The position numbers and the translations under genes were made by a program. This document shows, piece after piece, positions 45,435 to 57,500 of a DNA stretch of 64,000 bases (within the stretch, counting starts at the first letter, position 1; the number at the start of each line of letters is the position of its first letter). This DNA comes from Adiantum capillus-veneris (taxonomy: Eukaryota; Streptophyta; Polypodiopsida; Polypodiales; Pteridaceae): assembly GCA_014529385.2 (NCBI GenBank), contig CM043953.1, positions 116,339,049 through 116,403,048 of the forward strand, in the 5' to 3' direction. A model generated the notes under the pieces. It had not been told where the DNA came from and did no database searches. It saw nothing but the letters and a program-made list of their open reading frames with translations.

Positions 45435-46796
45435 ATCTCTCAATCTGAACAGCCTCTGAAGCACCAGATACATGTATGCAAATCTGGTCTTCGAGGGACG
45501 CACCATGTCTACGATGCCTTGGCTCCTGAAGATTGCCAAGGCCTGGTGTTTTTTGCGGAAAAAAGTGGTAAGCTTAGACGCATCAGACATTGTAGGCTGC
45601 ACCCAGGGAAGTTTGCCTATGTCCTCCATGAGAAGGTCTAGGCAATGTGCAGTGCATGGTGTCCACACAATGTGCTTGAACTTAGCCTCCACCATATCCC
45701 CCATGGCCTTGCAATTGGAGGCATTATCAGTGACCACCTACAATGAGTCATGACAAGATATTAAATGAAGTGTGGACATTATTACGTTGGACAATGTATG
45801 CAAAATTCAAATGTGCATGCCACATGGTCAGGAATCAGTATCTACCTGCACGACGTTCTTCTCCCCAACCTCCTTGATGGCCTGGCGAATATGTTTGAAG
45901 ATGAAGTCCGCAGAAATGCGTTCTCCAGCTTTCCCTGCATCCACGGCTCGTAAGAAGTATGTGCCCAAGCAGGAGGAAACAAGGATATTGATAATGTGGC
46001 GCCTCCGCGTGTCACTCCACCCATCAGAAAGAATAGTGCATCCAAATTGTTGCCACCCAACCTTCACTGGAGTCAATGCTCGGTCTATGATCTCTTTTTG
46101 GTCGTCAAGCATGGTAGTGCGCATCTTTTGGTAGTCAAGACCATTCCAGGAATTTGTAGCACCAACCTGTGAAATAGCTCTCACCATCCTCTTCCATTGA
46201 TCAGTCTTCAACACATTGAATGCAATGTTGCACTCTATGAGAGTCCGCGCAATCTCCATCTTTGCAACTTTCTGTTGCTCTTTTACCCATGAATCACTGT
46301 GTACACGTGATGGCAATGTGGTTTGCCTTGGGCCACGTACTCCCTCAACCCCACCTGCACTTGCTGCTGAAGCACTAGCACCCTCATCCTCAGCCTGTGA
46401 AACACGAGCTCTCTTTCTACTAGTGCCTGCAAATGATGGCGCTGCAGACGCAGAGCCGCCAATATCTCCAAGTAATGCATCTTGCAAGGCATCCTCTGCT
46501 GCTGTTGCTGCTGCACGTGCTCCCCCTGACTGTGATGATGCAGTAGATCCTGGAGGAAAATGCTCCAAAATCAAGGCATCCCTCAATGCTTGCGGGATAG
46601 TCTCGCAACCCCCACAATGTCCAGTGGTGCCAATACCAGTGAGGTGCTTCAAAACCCTGGTAATTGTACTGGTCATCTGCTCTCCGCAGTACTTGCACAC
46701 CCAAGTGCGAGTCCCTGAACCTGCTTGGCCTCCTGTGTTGACAACTCTCAGGACATTGGTGTGCTCGGCCCAAAGAGGATTAGGTCGACGAGGCAT
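45435..46796 (-). pseudogene. hAT transposase, 5' exons (BED finger and DUF659)
   Basis: The start is best at ATG 46796 (MPRRPNPLWAEHTNV). Exon 1 (46796-45846) has a BED-type zinc finger with CKYCGEQM and a downstream His-rich part (LKHLTGIGTTGHCGGC). A linker with alanine runs follows, then the DUF659 region of plant hAT transposases with CTILSDGWSDTRRRHIINI. A 108-bp GT-AG intron (45845-45738) separates exon 2, which reads VVTDNASNCKAMG, then TPCTAHCLDLLMEDI. Exon 2 is interrupted at 45435 by A1. TDNASNC and the CxxH pair are characteristic of the hAT catalytic core. Phase is kept at every junction. Confidence 0.88.
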
Positions 46797-47215
46797 GATA
46801 ACTCTGCAACACAATTAACACAAACTTCAAAGTTGAATACAAAACTTACAATCTTTCGCGAGGTCACGACTCTAGAGTGCCTCCTTCAGGCTTGCTGACT
46901 CCAAACACAAAGGGAGGGAGGGAGGGAGAACCTTATCGGCGGCGTTCCACACTTCCTTTGTCTCTGTGCAGACACTGTGCAGACTCCTGAGACTGAGTTC
47001 TAACTTCTGCTACTCTGTAATGTGGTAATAAGATAGGTTGGCTTATAAAAAGGCTCGCCCAAAGAGTTCGACCAGGCGGATAAGCAACCGACGGCCGAAT
47101 TTTTTTTTTAAAAAGCCATGCACGTACGGAATCGTACGGTACGTACGGATTCCGTACGGAAGTACCGTACGGTACGGAAGGCAGCCGGACGTACGTACGG
47201 AAACAATTATGCTTG

Positions 47216-50200
47216 AACCAGTATGACTTTCTGGAAGATAAAAGCAAGAAAGTCCGTGAGTTTAAGGAAGGTGGACAGTCCATCAAATTTGACACTTTTT
47301 CAGGATACAAAGATGCTTCGAAGGCTTTGTCTTTTATTCAACAGTTTGACATCGCTTTCGCAGGAGGACGCTACTCAGAGCACTCCAAGATTCGGAGAGC
47401 TGCCTCTTACTTTAAGGGGAATGCTCGAACTTGGTGGTCCACGCTTCTTTTAAACAAGACTGCGCCAGTTAAATGGCTGAAATTTAAGAAGCTTTTTATT
47501 TCTTCTTTGGCTGACGCAAGAGTATGAACGTGATATACGAGCTGCTTGGAGCCATCTTCGGATGACCAAGAGAGATACAGTGGATGCTTACTGTGAGAGA
47601 TTTTGGAGCTCTTTTCTACCCGTCTCTTCATTCAAGAATATTTTGTTCAGAGAACAGATTGAGCGGTTCACCCTGGGTTTACCTATAGAGATCCGAGATC
47701 ACTGCTTGGAACAGAAGTCAGCTTCTATTAGGAGTTGATGAGTCATGCGAAGCGGGGCTTTGCCATCCACTCTGGCAATCTTTCCTACCCCACCGATGAC
47801 GTCATGACACAACGAGACGAACTGCCTTCTAGGAATGAAAGTAGAAAGAGAAAACGCAACCCAGAGAAGAAGGATGCACGACCCAAGCTTACTTCTCAGG
47901 AGAGAGCTCACTTCATCAGGGAGGGGAAGTGCTTTGGATGCGAGGAACATGGACATATCTTCGCGAAGAGCCTTAAAAAGGCACAGAAAGAACAGAATGA
48001 TAAGGACGACAACAGGCCTGAGAGTTCGAGAGCAGCTGAGGAACGTGGAAGAAAAGGCAAGATGAAAACAGGACTGGTACCAAATTGTGTGGGTACCGAT
48101 CCCAACACCATGGACGAAAGTACAGAACTTTGTCGAGCTTGGGACAAAGTGAAAGATCAAGAGGCCCTGCTCTTCTTTGATGAAGCCAAGGCCAAATTCA
48201 TTTCACCGGAATTGGCAGCGCGGCTCGAGATCACTCCGGATCGGATGGGACCACTTGCGGAGGCTGTTCTAGCGGCGCTCGGCGGGGATGTAGCCATTAC
48301 ACCTGTCATTGGCAAACTTCGGTTGCATTGTCAGGGATATTTGGGGCATGAAGACTTTTTCATAATGCCTTTGGAAGGTTGTGATGTTCTCTTAGGGATT
48401 CCCTGGTACCACAAGAACAACGCCGTGGTCGATTATCGGGCGAGGAAAGCGACATTGACTACAGAGAAGGGCAGAACCATTGTACTTGATATTAAACTGA
48501 AGGGCGAGTTTGTCCCTATTGTATCGGCTTCGGCCGTTTCTAAATTAATGAAATCCAGTCTGTTTGTTTACTCGATCTTTATCAAAGAATACAGCGATAA
48601 GGATAGGACAAATATGTCCAAACTTGATAAAGAATGCCAAGACTTTCTCCAGTTTCACGCCGATTGCTTCTCAGAGGGCCTACCGGGCGAATTACCACCT
48701 GCTCGTCCTGAAGATCATACCATTGATCTGATACCTGGAAGCACACCGCCAAACCGGCCACCTTATCGTGTGAGCCGAGCACAGAATGAAGAGATTATGA
48801 ACCAAGTGAAAGACCTCTTGGAAAAAGGTCTTATTCAGCCTAGTACTTCACCGTATTGCTCTCCAGTGTTGTTGGTTTTGAAGAAAGACGGATCTTGGAG
48901 AATGTGCATCGATTATAGAGCTCTCAACAAAATCACCATCAAGAACAGATTTCCGATTCCTAGGATCAATGAAATACTCGACAGATTACAGGGATCCTTG
49001 TGCTTTAGCAGGATTGATATGAAGAGTGGATATCATCAGATCAGGATCGTGCCGGAAGACGTCTACAAGACAGCTTTTCAGACGACTTTTGGGTTATTTG
49101 AGTTTCTGGTGATGCCTTTTGGCTTAACCAATGCTCCTGCGACATTTAACCGGATGATGGACATGATTTTTCGAGAGTACAGGCTATGTGTTGGCACTTT
49201 CTTTGATGATATCATTGTTTTCTCCAAGAATGAGGCAGACCACAGAGATCATCTGCTTCAGGTCTTTCAGGCATTACGAGATCACAAGTTAGTGATTAAT
49301 GCAAAGAAAAGTGATTTTTTTCTACCAGAGATACACTTTTTGAGACACATTGTCGCAGCAGTAGGAGTGCAAATGGATCCGGCCAAGATCGAGACTATAG
49401 GTAAATGGCCCGATTTGAAGAATGTCCATGAAATTAGGAGCTTCTTGGGATTGTGTTCGTACTACAGGTTGTACATTCGAAAGTTTGCAGAGATTGCTTC
49501 CCCTTTGCATATCTTGACACAGAAAGGAGTCCCTTTTTTGTGGGGATCCACAGAGGTGATGGCCTTTCAAACGTTGAAAGAGAAATTGACTATAGGACCA
49601 ATTTTGATTTTGCCAGACTTGCAGAAGTCATTTGAGGTATATTGTGATGCTTGTGGTCGTAGTCTGGGTGCGGTCTTAATGCAAGAAGGCCATGTCATTG
49701 CTTATGAGAGTGGCTTGTTCTCAAGGCGGAGATGACAACATAGATTTATGAGAAAGAGCTTTTGGCAGTTATCCATGCTCTTACTCAGTGGCGGCATTAC
49801 CTACTCGGAGCGGATTTTACGGTCTTTACAGACCATCAGAGTTCTCGCTACTTCTTGTCATAGAAGCAGCTTTGGGAAAAGATGCTTCTTGTCACAGAAG
49901 CAGCTTTGGGAAAAGCAGATGCGGTGGACGAACATCTTGTCACAGTTCCACTTCTAGATTATCCATGTGCAGGGACAGAAGAATGTGGTGGCAGATGCTT
50001 TGTCTCGAAAGCCATTGGTTCAGGCTATTTCTGCGATACACCATAGGAGCTTCGAGGATATGGTCGACCAGTATGCCACAGATACAGATTTTGCAGACGT
50101 TTTCACACGGATATGAGATGGGGAGACAGTCGTGGGATACTCCATTCGGGATGGGTACTTGATGAGAAAAACTATGTTGTGCGTTACATAGCCGTTGAAG

Positions 50201-51472
50201 GAAAAGGTTATGACTGAATGCCACTGTCCACCTTTTACGGGTCACCGCGGCTTTGCTACCACCATGAAAGGGGTAGAGAGATACTTCTTTTGGCCGAGTC
50301 TCAAAAGGGATGTGGAAGAGTTTGTGCGCAGTTGCTTAGTATGCCAGAAGGTCAAGTTTGACAGGCATAAAGCATAGGGATTGTTACAGCCTTTACCCAT
50401 ACCCACCCGCCCCTGGGAAAGTATTGCAATGGATTTCATTTCTGATCTCCCGAGAACATAGAGTGGTCACGATGGTATCTGGACTGTTCTTGACAGATTT
50501 AGCAAACAGGCTCATTTCATTCTAGGGAAAAGAACAGTCAAGCCGGATCACTTAGTGGGACTGTTTGTGGCTCAGATCTTGAGATTACATGGCATGCCCG
50601 AGACGATTGTCTCTGACAGAGACCCCAGATTTACGAGTTTGTTTTGGAAGGCAATTTGGGAGAACATTGGCACGCGGTTGCAGTTCTCATCATCGTTCCA
50701 CCCGCAGACTGATGGGCAATCTAAGAATGCCAATTCAGTGGTTCTAGATTTATTGAAGTCTTATATCTCAGATCAGAAGACTCAATGGGAAAAGTATTTA
50801 CGTTTGGTGGAATTTGCCTACAATAACACAATACACTCTTCGACAGGGAAGGCGCCATTTGAGATTATTGAAGGAGCTGCGAAGGTTCCATCCTTCCTAA
50901 GCACGAAAGATAAGATTTTTGAAGCGGATGAATATACGCGAGACTTAGATACGGCTTTCGCCAAGGTTCGCAAGACTTTGCAGTAGTCTGAAGAACGACA
51001 GAAAAAGGCAGCGGATCGCCATCGTCGCGACTTGAAATTGAAGGAGGATGATTGGGTGCTTTTACGTTTTGAGAAGGCACGCTTGAGAAAGAAAAAGGGA
51101 AAGGAGAGGCTTTTTTCAAAGCTTAGTATGCGATACTATGGACCTTTCCAGATCACTGAAAAGATGATGTCTCCTTCCGACTGAAACTGCCTGATACTTG
51201 GAAGATTCACAATGCATTTCATGTGAGTCTTTTGAAACCTTTTAAAGGTGATGTGCCTGATGAGCAACCCGAAGTGGAAGAAAACGAGGAAATCCTTGTT
51301 CATGAACAGATTTTGGCAAATAAGGATACGAAGAATAAAGGTAAAGTCCGAAGGCGGTTCTTGGTTAAGTTCAAGAACTATCCTGCATTAGATGCGAAGT
51401 GGATGGAGGTGGAGGACCTGGCAGATACTCCTTAGATTGTGAACCTTTACCTCGAGGCTTTTGGTTTAGCAT
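47216..51472 (+). pseudogene. B2 gag-pol relic
   Basis: Gag from NQYDFLEDKSKKVREF shifts frame near 47515 and again near 47730. A long frame of 666 codons (47735-49735) holds the rest of gag, protease, RT and part of RNase H. In it the zinc knuckle has lost its last cysteine (CFGCEEHGHIFAKS), and the protease active site is deleted to FFDEAKAKF. RT keeps FFDDIIVFSK. A 34-bp tandem duplication at about 49850-49918 shifts the RNase H frame. Integrase has HCPPFTGHRGF, CLVCQKVKF, IVSDRDPRFTS and HPQTDGQSKNAN, again with lysine at the catalytic glutamate position. The chromodomain (EEILVHEQILANK, LVKFKNYPALDAKWM) closes it. Further stops lie near 50376, 50460 and 50984. Confidence 0.9.
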
Positions 51473-52059
51473 AGTCTACTCCAAATGGAACCCAGAATTC
51501 AGCTTGGCCGGAGATCTGGTGCAGTGGGATGCACAAGAGGGGAGTTACTCCGCTCCTTTGTCAACAGATGCCTCGATTTTGATACTAAAGTCACTGATGT
51601 CTCTTTGAGCTTGAGGGATCCTGAAAGCTGATAGTATTCTGTTGTATGACTTTATGAAATGGAATTCCTGATTATGATACTGATTTGTTCTTGACTTCTT
51701 TTAAGTGTAGGAACTGATAGACGAAATGACGGCAACATTTTGGTCTAATTGATCTCGAATAGACATGGTTGCAATAGGGGTTAGTCAATCGGACATTGAT
51801 GAGGTCCCGATTGGATCTAGATGCGATTGCTAGCTACATTGTCAATAAATCATGGTCTAAGATCCGAATGAATGTTGAATATCATGTGATGTCTTATGAT
51901 GTCTAGTGATGTCCTGTGATGTTGTGTGATGTGACTGTCAATTGGTACATGTGCTAGATGTGTGTTCCTAGTGTGTCGGTACTAACAGTCAGTGTCTGCT
52001 AAGACAGTTTATGGCTTTTGTCTGTTTTGCAGGCGTAATCGAGGGCAATTACAATGCTT
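51473..52059 (+). other. B2 3' untranslated region
   Basis: Non-coding DNA between the chromodomain and the polypurine tract. It includes a short run of GATGTC-type repeats near 51885-51935. No gene seen. Confidence 0.6.
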
Positions 52060-52073
52060 TCAAGAGGGGGGTA
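52060..52073 (+). other. B2 polypurine tract
   Basis: CAAGAGGGGGGTA immediately precedes the 3' LTR, the same sequence as in A1. Confidence 0.9.
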
Positions 52074-52641
52074 TGTCACAAACTGGTGACGTGGCGTGCC
52101 ACAACACACATACGTACACTCTGTTGCTGACGTGGCTGACTGGCCGGAAAAGGCGGTGTTTCGGGAGCTGCCACGTGGCAGGCTGTACGGAGGTCAACGG
52201 AAATCACGGACAGAGTTGTGGTAGCTTTTGCTTTTGGCTACGCAAGAGATAGAGAGAGAGTTAGAGTTTAAAATTAAAAGCTTTGCTTTATTTTATGAGG
52301 ACTTTTAAAAAAAATACCCAAGCTTTTAAAATTGACAGCTTCTTTTGGGGCTCTGCTTTGGGCATCCCTTGTACCTATAAATAAGTGGGGTAGGTCCTCA
52401 CTTCTTAGAGCATCTGGACGCAGAGTCTGAGTGTGAGCGCCTGCCCGCACTCTTGTACTTTGAACACAGATTAATACATAAAGAAATACCGAAAGGGGTG
52501 CCAGTCTTTGGGGCCAATGTCTCTAGGCACGGAACTCTGTCGGGCCAGTGTCGAATCAACTGTGAACTGTGAACTGTTTTGAAGTGGTTATTTGGTGCTG
52601 TTATGATTGATTCTTGACTTGGAGTGTCCAAGTCTGTTACA
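52074..52641 (+). repeat. B2 3' LTR
   Basis: 568 bp from TGTCACAAACTGG to GTCTGTTACA, with TATAAATA at 52376-52383 and the shared AAATACCGAAAGGGG motif at about 52483-52497. It adjoins LINE2 endonuclease sequence, so B2 probably inserted into LINE2. Confidence 0.92.
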
Positions 52642-52647
52642 TTGTGT

Positions 52648-53010
52648 TTATACAAAAGAACTTCCTCGTAGTAAAGATACCCCAAGGGTGGGGACTGGCC
52701 CATCTTCCTGTCCCCAGTGCCATTTCGGTGTCCCTTCTCTTTCTTTCTCTTCTCTTTGTCTAAAGTATTGCTTATCTATTCTATCAGTACGCTTCCAATT
52801 CGGTGACACTACTCCCATGCTTAGATCTCGCAACTGTCGTGTGGGCTGTCTCCCATTTGTGTCCCACCCATGTGGCATAAACTGTCCAGCGGCTTGATGA
52901 GTCTCCGAGAAGAAAACAATGTCCCTGTCTGTGAAACTGTCCTCAAAGGCACCAACGTCCAACCTCATAGGTCCATTCCAATCCCAAGTCGCCATCTTCA
53001 TTGTGGTCCC
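52648..53010 (-). pseudogene. LINE2 ORF2 start (endonuclease N-terminus), truncated
   Basis: MKMATWDWNGPMRLDVGAFE and DRDIVFFSETHQ match the start of the LINE1 endonuclease (59731 downwards). The fragment ends at the B2 LTR. This is the N-terminal part of an APE-type endonuclease, the enzyme that nicks the target for LINE insertion. Confidence 0.8.
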
Positions 53011-53039
53011 ATAGGTCTCACACCATCATGTAGAGTGCC

Positions 53040-53868
53040 GCTCTACAATCACCACCCGACCTTCTCTGTAAAAGGCCATCTTTCCATTCTCCCTTGCCGC
53101 CTTAAATCTCTGGCATTACCTCTCTCATGTGCACAAGCTGTGAGAGAGTGAGATCATCACCGAGAAAATGTTGTCTTCTTGAGAGTAGGTCTCTTTCTCA
53201 AAAATTTGTTTTTCTCGTCCAAGGAGGGGAAGCGTAGTATGAGAGCTCTCTCCTTAGAAGATTCTCCTGGGCCATCACCCTTCTTGCACACTCTTCATGC
53301 CTTTGTGTGTGAAGGCTTGTCCACCCCCATCATGGATGTGAGTTTGTGACCTCTTTTTCCACATTGTTTATGTCCTTGAGGCCGGTCACTCTCATATGTA
53401 GAGCCCGCATCCTCCTCCTTTGTTCCTCGTCGAGGGTCATGTTAATAAGAGTGGGTGTAGTATGTACAAGGAGCTTCCTTACCTTTCTCTTTCTTGGCAA
53501 CCTCAATCCATTTCTCGGCTTCATCCACTTTCTTTTGAGTTTTCGTGATGATGTTCACCCAAGATGTTGTCATTTCTTTCTTTTGCTCCTCCCCTTCTTT
53601 GATGACCCGCACTTGCTTTTTTATGGTGTTAATCTCTTCCGATAATGATGGTTGAAGTTCCCCTTTTTCAAGTGTAGTTTGCGAGCGCACTTCTTGAAGC
53701 TCCTTTGAGACGTGCGATCTCCTCATCCTGGGCCGTCACCCGCTCCTCAAGTGTCTTTATCGTTCCTAGGAGGCTGCGGTTATTTCTTTTGATGGTCAAC
53801 TCCATTTCCTCTTTGCATTTTTGTATGGCATCCTCAAAGGGGTCCTCCTTGTCGCTTTTTTTCCTCAT
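53040..53868 (-). pseudogene. LINE2 ORF1 relic
   Basis: This is an ORF1p-like nucleic-acid-binding protein in three or more frames on the minus strand. An N-terminal coiled coil starts MRKKSDKEDPFEDAIQKC and ends near GASRSALANY. A second coil contains KKVDEAEKWIEVAKK. An RRM-like part has RALHMRVTGLKDINNVEKE, and a tail follows with RALILRFPSL and FLRKRPTLKKT. Its coil is longer at the N-terminus than LINE1's, suggesting LINE1 is 5'-truncated. Frameshifts near 53670, 53440 and 53330 make it non-functional. Confidence 0.75.
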
Positions 53869-53879
53869 GTCTATGTACT

Positions 53880-54369
53880 TGTTTTACAATTTCTTTGAAC
53901 CACTCTATGCAATTCTTCTAGACCACAATATGCATACAATAGCGGTTATCGCAATATGCATACATTTTGCTCTACACTACGCATACGGTGGCATTTTCCA
54001 CATTACGCTTACACTTCACACCCTTTTTGCAGGTGATTTCGTTGCAAATTATATTATCACTGTTCACTGTGTACTGCGGCTTGCACTATCCACTGGCCAC
54101 TGCTCTCACTGTTCTCTGTTTACCCCGCGAGAGTGTAGAGAGAGTGCCCTGCTGGTTACCTACGTGCAGAAGGCTTCAATCTTTGCTACTGCTGGTCCTG
54201 CATTTACGCGAGAAAGAGGTCTGTAGACTGCTCTGCCTTGCTGGCAGGCCACTGCTGGTTAAGCGTATCGGAGGGGGCTCTGCTAGTCAGGCACGCGAGA
54301 AGAGAGGGGGGGGGGGGGGGGGGGGGGTGCTCTGCTGGTCAAGCGCGAGAAAGGTTGGTCTGCTGGTAT
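53880..54369. other. LINE2 5' region or unassigned
   Basis: Sequence between LINE2 ORF1 and the 3' end of LINE1. It includes a poly-G run (54308-54327) and repeated CTGCTGGT motifs. No coding domain. Confidence 0.45.
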
Positions 54370-54384
54370 AGAGAGAGAGAGAGA
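54370..54384. repeat. (GA)n at the LINE1 3' end
   Basis: Short GA run on the plus strand, i.e. (CT)n on the element strand, directly after TTTCATTTCTC. Confidence 0.9.
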
Positions 54385-54557
54385 AATGAAATGATATATT
54401 AACGTCTTCAAAAGGCCAAAATGACCTATGAGACCATCAGATACAAAGTGGTGAATCTAATACAACGTCTGAAGTACAAGTACAAAAAGTATTGAAAGTA
54501 AAAATGAAAACTGAAAATGAGTGTGAAATGTGAAATGTGAAAATGTAAAATAGGCCC
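54385..54557 (-). other. LINE1 3' untranslated region
   Basis: About 170 bp after the ORF2 stop, with TAGGTCATTTTGGCCTTTTG near the end. The same sequence closes the relic near 17760. There is no poly-A tail; the element ends in (CT)n. Confidence 0.75.
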
Positions 54558-57500
54558 TCAATGACAATCTGGGTGTCGTGCTAGAATGCCTATGATCCTC
54601 TGTTGGAGTCTCCGTCGATGGAGTGTGCTCCTGTGTCTCGGTCGTGGTCGTCTCGATCTCCCGAGCTCAGTCGCCCTGTCAATGAGGGTGCCTCTCGTAT
54701 GAATGCGGGTACAACCCTGTGCTGGTGGTTGGTCTCTTGGCTCCCTCGATCCAAAGAAGTCTGTGATCTGTCTCTGCGACTGTCGTGCTCCATGTCTCCT
54801 CAACAGACTATCTCTATGTCGGTGTAGCTCAAGTAGATATAAGCCAAGGCATCTCTGATCCTGATACCTCATGACTCTATCTAGGGGTCCAAAACCCTCC
54901 CTGAATAAGCAATGGAAGCGCCCTCGTATCTCATAATACACAGTGCAGTGGCATATGTAGTGTAGCTCTGTCTCTGGCTCTCTACCGCATAGTTGACATA
55001 TCCTAGACTCCGGTGGTATCCCTCTGAATCTACCCGTCTCAGTCTCCAGCTGGTATGAGGATGTGCGAATCTGACCAATAGCACATCGCAGACCATGAGA
55101 CAAATGAGTGTCCATGTAGCTCGGACGAGTCACAAACCCATCTCTCGAAAGTTGGAGAAGGTGCTCTTTGTAAAAAGCCATCTTCGTGCCCAACTCCTGC
55201 ATCGGCTCTACCCATGTCCTCCTGGTGTCCAATTGTATTAGATCCTGCCGAATGAGTCTAGTGATCTCCGTCCGTGTGACTGGCAGGGAGGGTGCATCTA
55301 GGGAATACTGAAAAGGAGGCAATCTATCCATGCTGAGACCATGCCTCTGAAACCATGAGGTCATCTGCGCATACCAACATGATGCATCTCCTTGCATCGC
55401 TAACTGTCTAGAAAACTCAAGAGCCAATCTAGTATATCTGCCTCTATGTGTATCCCATAGACTGTGCATAAAGGACACTGATCTAGTAAGAGCCTCAATC
55501 TCAATAGGAGGGGCGGCTACCTCCGCTCGAATAATCGCATGCGGTACGGAGGTCTTGGCTCTAATCATCCGGGATATCATAAATACCAAGGGTCTCTCCA
55601 TGTTCCTCCAACTGTCATGATTCACAGATGGTCCCCAAACTTGGACCCCATAAAGCATAGCTGAAGCAACCAAAGTATCAAAGAGCCATAGCTTTGTTCG
55701 TGGTTCTTGAAACTGAACCTGCGAACACATTCTCTCTAGCCCTCCCAATGCCGCATAGGCTCTGGACAGTCTAGTCTCTGCTGCTCTCCTCAGAGTAAAC
55801 CTCGGTCCCGTGAATACCACCCCCAGATATGTATATTCATTTGTGTACTCCACAGTGTCCTGACCATATACGAGTGTAGGTGCCGATCTCTTGACCCACT
55901 GTGGTGTGGTGTTAAACACCATAACCTTGGTTTTACCAAGGTTCACAGACAGTCCACTATCCTTTGCAAAGTTGCAATGCATCTAACTGTCTCTGCATGC
56001 CCTCTGGCGACTCTGATATCAACACAATATCATCAGCATATAATAATAAAGGAATCCATGTCCCTGCTAGCTGAGCGGCTCTGTCACCCTCTCTGTCAAT
56101 GTAGTCAGAGACCTCATCTACATACATACCAAAAAGTGTAGGGGACAAAGGACACCCTTGCTTCACTCCAATAGTGGAATGAACAATGTCAGAAATCCCC
56201 TCAAGAGTGCGTACCTGGCCAGTCACTGAGCCGTATAAAGCCATGATCCCCCGTATGATCACTGTGGGTACTCCCAACTTCAGTAGCCTGTGCATCAATC
56301 TGGCCCTCGGCACTGTGTCAAATGCTTTGCGGAAGTCCACAAAGCAACAATACATCCATCTCCCATGTGCCCGACCCTCCTCAATAATGGCTCTGAGTGT
56401 AAGAATATGGTCCAAAGTGGAGAAACCCCTCCTGAATCCAGCTTGTCCTACTGCTCGTATGCCCTCATTTTCTGCCCATTTACTCAGTTGTTGTTCAAGA
56501 ATGGATGCATACAACCGTGCCAATGTGTGCCCTATCATAATAGTACGGTAGTTCACTGGCACAGTGGGGTCCCCTGCCTTGAAGAGAGGTACAATAGTAG
56601 ATAATCTCCAGGACTCTGGTAGTCCCTCACACATGACACGGTTAAACAACCGCGTAAGAACCTCTGACAGTAAATCTCTAGCATGTATCAAGTGCTCTGC
56701 CACCAAACCATCATGATCATATGCTCTCCTAGTCCTCATCCTGTCAATGGCGTTCTTCACCATCTTAGTGGTAAAGAAGGTACTAGTGGCTGGACATGGT
56801 TCTAGAGGGTCTGGTAATGGTGGTTGCCCAGGTACTGTATATAATGATGATGCATACTGACCCCAAATCTCGGGAGAGGTAATCACTGGAGGAGGTGAGT
56901 GCTCATGGAAGAGACGCCAGGCCTTACCTGAATCTCGGCTCAAAAAGAGTTGATACAAATCACATTCCATCTGGGCTAAAAAGGCCCGCTTCTTCCGTCG
57001 CACTAAGCACCGAAGGGCAATCCGAGACTGTCTATATGTAATGACTCCAAGTATAAGCTCGCTCTAAATCTGAACTCTCATCTCTCTGCATTCCTCATCA
57101 TACCAACTATTCTGAGGCATGTTCCCAGAATGTCTTCTCTGATCTGGTTGAGTGTGTGGGTATGCCTCTGCTGCAACCCCATGCAAGATCTCCGTCAATA
57201 AAGTGGTGATCTCTTCCACTGTATATACAGGCTCGGCTGCCCACATGCATCTGTAAATTTCTTCCACATAAACTGAATCCGTCTCTGGTGTAAAAGTATA
57301 CCGTGTGTGTGCAATCCTCCGTGGTGTCTGAGAGGCACTATACTGGAAAGAGACTGAAAAAGTCAGGAGAGCATGGTCCACTGCTACTCCAACAGGCCTA
57401 AGACCCACACTGAGATCCTGAATATTAGAGATGAAGCTCGGTGAAGTCATGACATAGTCCACCGTACTGGCCCCATGTCTGTGTGGAAAGCATGTGAATC

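Larger units (their letters stand above)
34817..47215 (-). mobile_element. hAT DNA transposon split by gypsy element A1
   Basis: Without the A1 insertion this is a 3.7-kb hAT element. The left end CAAGGTTGTAAGGTATG matches MITE 2. The right end carries a dense GTACGG cluster (about 47125-47200) and closes in CTTG at 47215. Between them is a six-block transposase gene on the minus strand. The 8 bp outside the two ends do not match (AGTGCAGT versus AACCAGTA), so one end has been rearranged or its exact boundary is off by a few bases. Confidence 0.85.
47216..52641 (+). mobile_element. Gypsy element B2, 5'-truncated
   Basis: A second copy of family B starts abruptly inside gag at NQYDFLED, next to the right end of the hAT, and continues through pol to a complete 3' LTR. 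The 5' LTR, primer site and gag N-terminus are absent. It covers integrase and chromodomain, which B1 lacks; gag-to-RNase H is present in both, so B1 and B2 are not halves of one element. Confidence 0.9.

Noticed and set aside
46216-46818. A 200-codon plus-strand open frame.
   Set aside because: It is the antisense of the hAT transposase first exon; the minus strand carries the BED and DUF659 signatures.
27735-51472. Possibility that B1 and B2 are two halves of one element separated by later insertions.
   Set aside because: Gag through RNase H is present in both with different mutations, so they are separate copies.
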